The notes under the pieces: generated by a model
Databases searched by the model: none
Seen by the model: only the letters and a program-made list of their open reading frames with translations
What the model was told of the DNA's origin: nothing
Source of the DNA: an uncultured Lachnospiraceae bacterium
GTDB taxonomy: Bacteria > Bacillota_A > Clostridia > Lachnospirales > Lachnospiraceae
Assembly (NCBI GenBank): GCA_902787595.1
Contig: CADAHD010000107.1
Location: 1-8,409 of the forward strand
Length of the DNA stretch: 8,409 nt
Reading direction: 5' to 3'
Shown here: positions 6,728 to 8,409 of the stretch, piece after piece
Layout of the letters: each line of letters begins with the position of its first letter
Position numbering within the stretch: position 1 is the first letter of the stretch
Made by a program: the position numbers and the translations under genes

Positions 6728-8409
6728 GAAGAAATACCTATAAAGAAGACGAAGTGCTGGAGGAGCCTTTTGACTTCCGGCATTTGCTGAGGGCTTCCGG
6801 ATATATAAAGAAGCATGCAGGCAAGATGATACTGGCGCTGGTACTTTCTGCATTGGGCGGCATCACCATGCTGCTTGCGCCCATGATCACAAAGGAAGCC
6901 CTTGATGTGGCTGTACCCAATAAAGACATGAACCGGCTTTATATGCTGGCAGGGCTTTTGCTGGGAGCATTTATACTCAGCGTGCTTTTTACCACCATAC
7001 GTTCACGCGTGATGGTGAAGGTGAGCCAGAATATAATCTATGACATCAGAGGAGATCTGTTTGAACATCTGCAGAAGCTCCCCTTCCAGTATTATGATGA
7101 CAGGCCTCACGGAAAGATACTGATCAGGGTTGTCAACTATGTAAACTCGGTATCCGACATGCTCAGCAACGGTCTGATAAATGTGGTGCTGGAGATACTT
7201 AACCTGATATTCATAGTGATTTTCATGTTCCTGGTGGATGTGAAGCTTTCGCTAGTAGTGCTGGCCGGCGTACCCGTGCTGATGGTATTCATGTTCTGGA
7301 TGAAGCAGAAGCAGCGCAAGGCATGGCAGGCTGTTTCAAATAAGAATTCAAACCTGAATGCTTATCTGCAGGAGAATATAGTGGGCGCGCGCATTACACA
7401 GATCTTTGCCAGGGAAGACGAGAATGCGGAGATATTCCGTGAGCTTTCCGAACGCTGCCGCAGCGCCTGGTTCAAAGCAGTAAGCTATATTTGGCCTGCT
7501 GATCTTTGGACAGGGACAGGAGACCCTGGGTACTATCGTGGCTATCTCCGGTTATGCTTCGCGTTTCTGGCAGCCTATTATGAACCTTGGCAATATCTTC
7601 AATAACTTTATCAATAACATAGCTTATCTGGAGCGTATCTTTGAGACTATGGATGAGCCAGTTACAGTTGATGATGCAGAAGATGCTATAGAGATGAAGG
7701 ACATGCGCGCGGATAAGAACAGCGGCAGAGTAGTGTTTGATCATGTATCCTTCTCTTATGAGAAAGGCAAGGAAGTGCTGCACGATGTGTCATTTACGGT
7801 AGAGCCCGGAGAGAGCGTAGCTCTGGTGGGCCCTACAGGCGCAGGAAAGAGCACCATCGTGAGCCTGATCTCCAGATTTTACAACCTGGATAAAGGCCGC
7901 GTGCTTATAGACGGACAGGATATCTCAAAGGTTACGCTTAAGTCGCTGCGATCTCAGATGGGCATTATGCTGCAGGATTCCTTTATCTTTTCCGGCAGCA
8001 TAGCGGACAATATCCGTTACGGCCGCCTGGATGCTACGGATGAGGAAATAAGAAAGGCCGCAAAGACCGTATGTGCGGACGATTTTATCAGGAATATGAA
8101 GGACGGTTATGATACGGAGGTTAAGGAACGCGGCTCGCTTCTTTCACAGGGGCAGAAACAGCTGATCTCCTTTGCGAGAACGCTTTTATCCGATCCGGCC
8201 ATACTGGTTCTGGATGAGGCGACATCAAGCATAGACGTGCAGACGGAGAAAGCGCTGCAGACCGGACTTAATGCCATGCTTAAAGGGCGTACCAGCTTTA
8301 TCATAGCCCACAGGCTCTCAACCATAACAGGCTGCGACAAGATAATGTACATCGATGACGGCGGCATAGTAGAAGCCGGAAGCCATTCCGAGCTGATCGC
8401 AAAGAAGGG
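6724..8409 (+). pseudogene. ABC exporter half-transporter, canonical subunit (BmrD/LmrD/TM288-like), frameshifted in TM5 and cut by window end
   Basis: This is the partner subunit of the exporter. It starts at TTG 6724 with a soluble leader (MRRNTYKEDEVLEEPFDF). The frame encodes TM1-TM4 and the connecting loops for about 257 residues, then departs from family sequence at SYIWPA (about 7483-7500) and stops at 7605. Family-like sequence resumes one frame over, from about IFGLLIFGQ (7487-7513) through GTIVAISGY, RFWQPIMNLGN and the whole ATPase domain, open to the window end. Motifs there are Walker A GPTGAGKST (7829-7855), a Q-loop LQDSF, signature LSQGQ (8141-8155), Walker B LDE with Asp and Glu at 8213-8218, and H-loop His at 8309-8311. 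All catalytic residues are present, so this subunit would hold the active ATP site. Aligned with subunit 1, about 15-20 residues of TM5 are missing at the break. Probably 15-40 C-terminal residues lie beyond the window. As read, no full-length subunit can be made. Confidence 0.82.
7484..7510 (+). other. Probable out-of-frame deletion junction in TM5 of the second ABC gene
   Basis: Over the same bases both frames look family-like: frame 1 reads YIWPA, which fits the helix start, and frame 2 reads IFGLLIFG, which fits the helix end. The helix middle is absent. A loss of 3n+2 bases, around 45-60, would explain both the frame change and the missing residues. TTTGG occurs at 7490-7494 and 7505-7509, and short repeats of this kind could have promoted it. 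Confidence 0.6.

Overview
All recognisable genes lie on the + strand. The window looks like a Gram-positive, Clostridia-type chromosome, most likely Lachnospiraceae. This is inferred from a SpoVB/MurJ-like flippase, a small TSCPD-family protein, an asymmetric multidrug ABC pair, strong AGGAGG-type ribosome binding sites, heavy use of the ATA isoleucine codon and mid-range G+C. No rRNA, tRNA, CRISPR array, insertion sequence or integrase is visible.

Region 1 (1-1804): the 3' part of a MATE/MurJ-fold polysaccharide flippase whose start lies left of the window. It is followed after 34 bases by an 89-residue TSCPD-type four-cysteine protein. Region 2 (1844-2728): a singly transcribed aquaporin with a good promoter, an AqpZ-like water-selective filter and a weak hairpin terminator.

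Region 3 (2779-4759): a tight three-gene operon with its own candidate promoter and a clear terminator. It encodes a protein I recognise as dual-OB-domain-like with a possible C-terminal metal site, then two divergent DUF488 proteins. The genes are spaced 4 bases apart, then overlap by 4 bases. Function is not established to my knowledge; this is the best candidate here for an undescribed system.

Region 4 (4824-8409): a strong promoter drives two half-transporter genes of the BmrCD/LmrCD/TM287-288 type, both with TTG starts. The first subunit has a degenerate ATP site (Asp for the Walker B Glu, Gln for the H-loop His) and the second carries the canonical residues. Both reading frames are interrupted. 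Subunit 1 changes frame at a G6 run near its N-terminus. Subunit 2 changes frame in TM5, where about 15-20 residues also appear to be missing. Either this exporter operon is decaying, or the assembly has errors here. Subunit 2 runs off the right edge.
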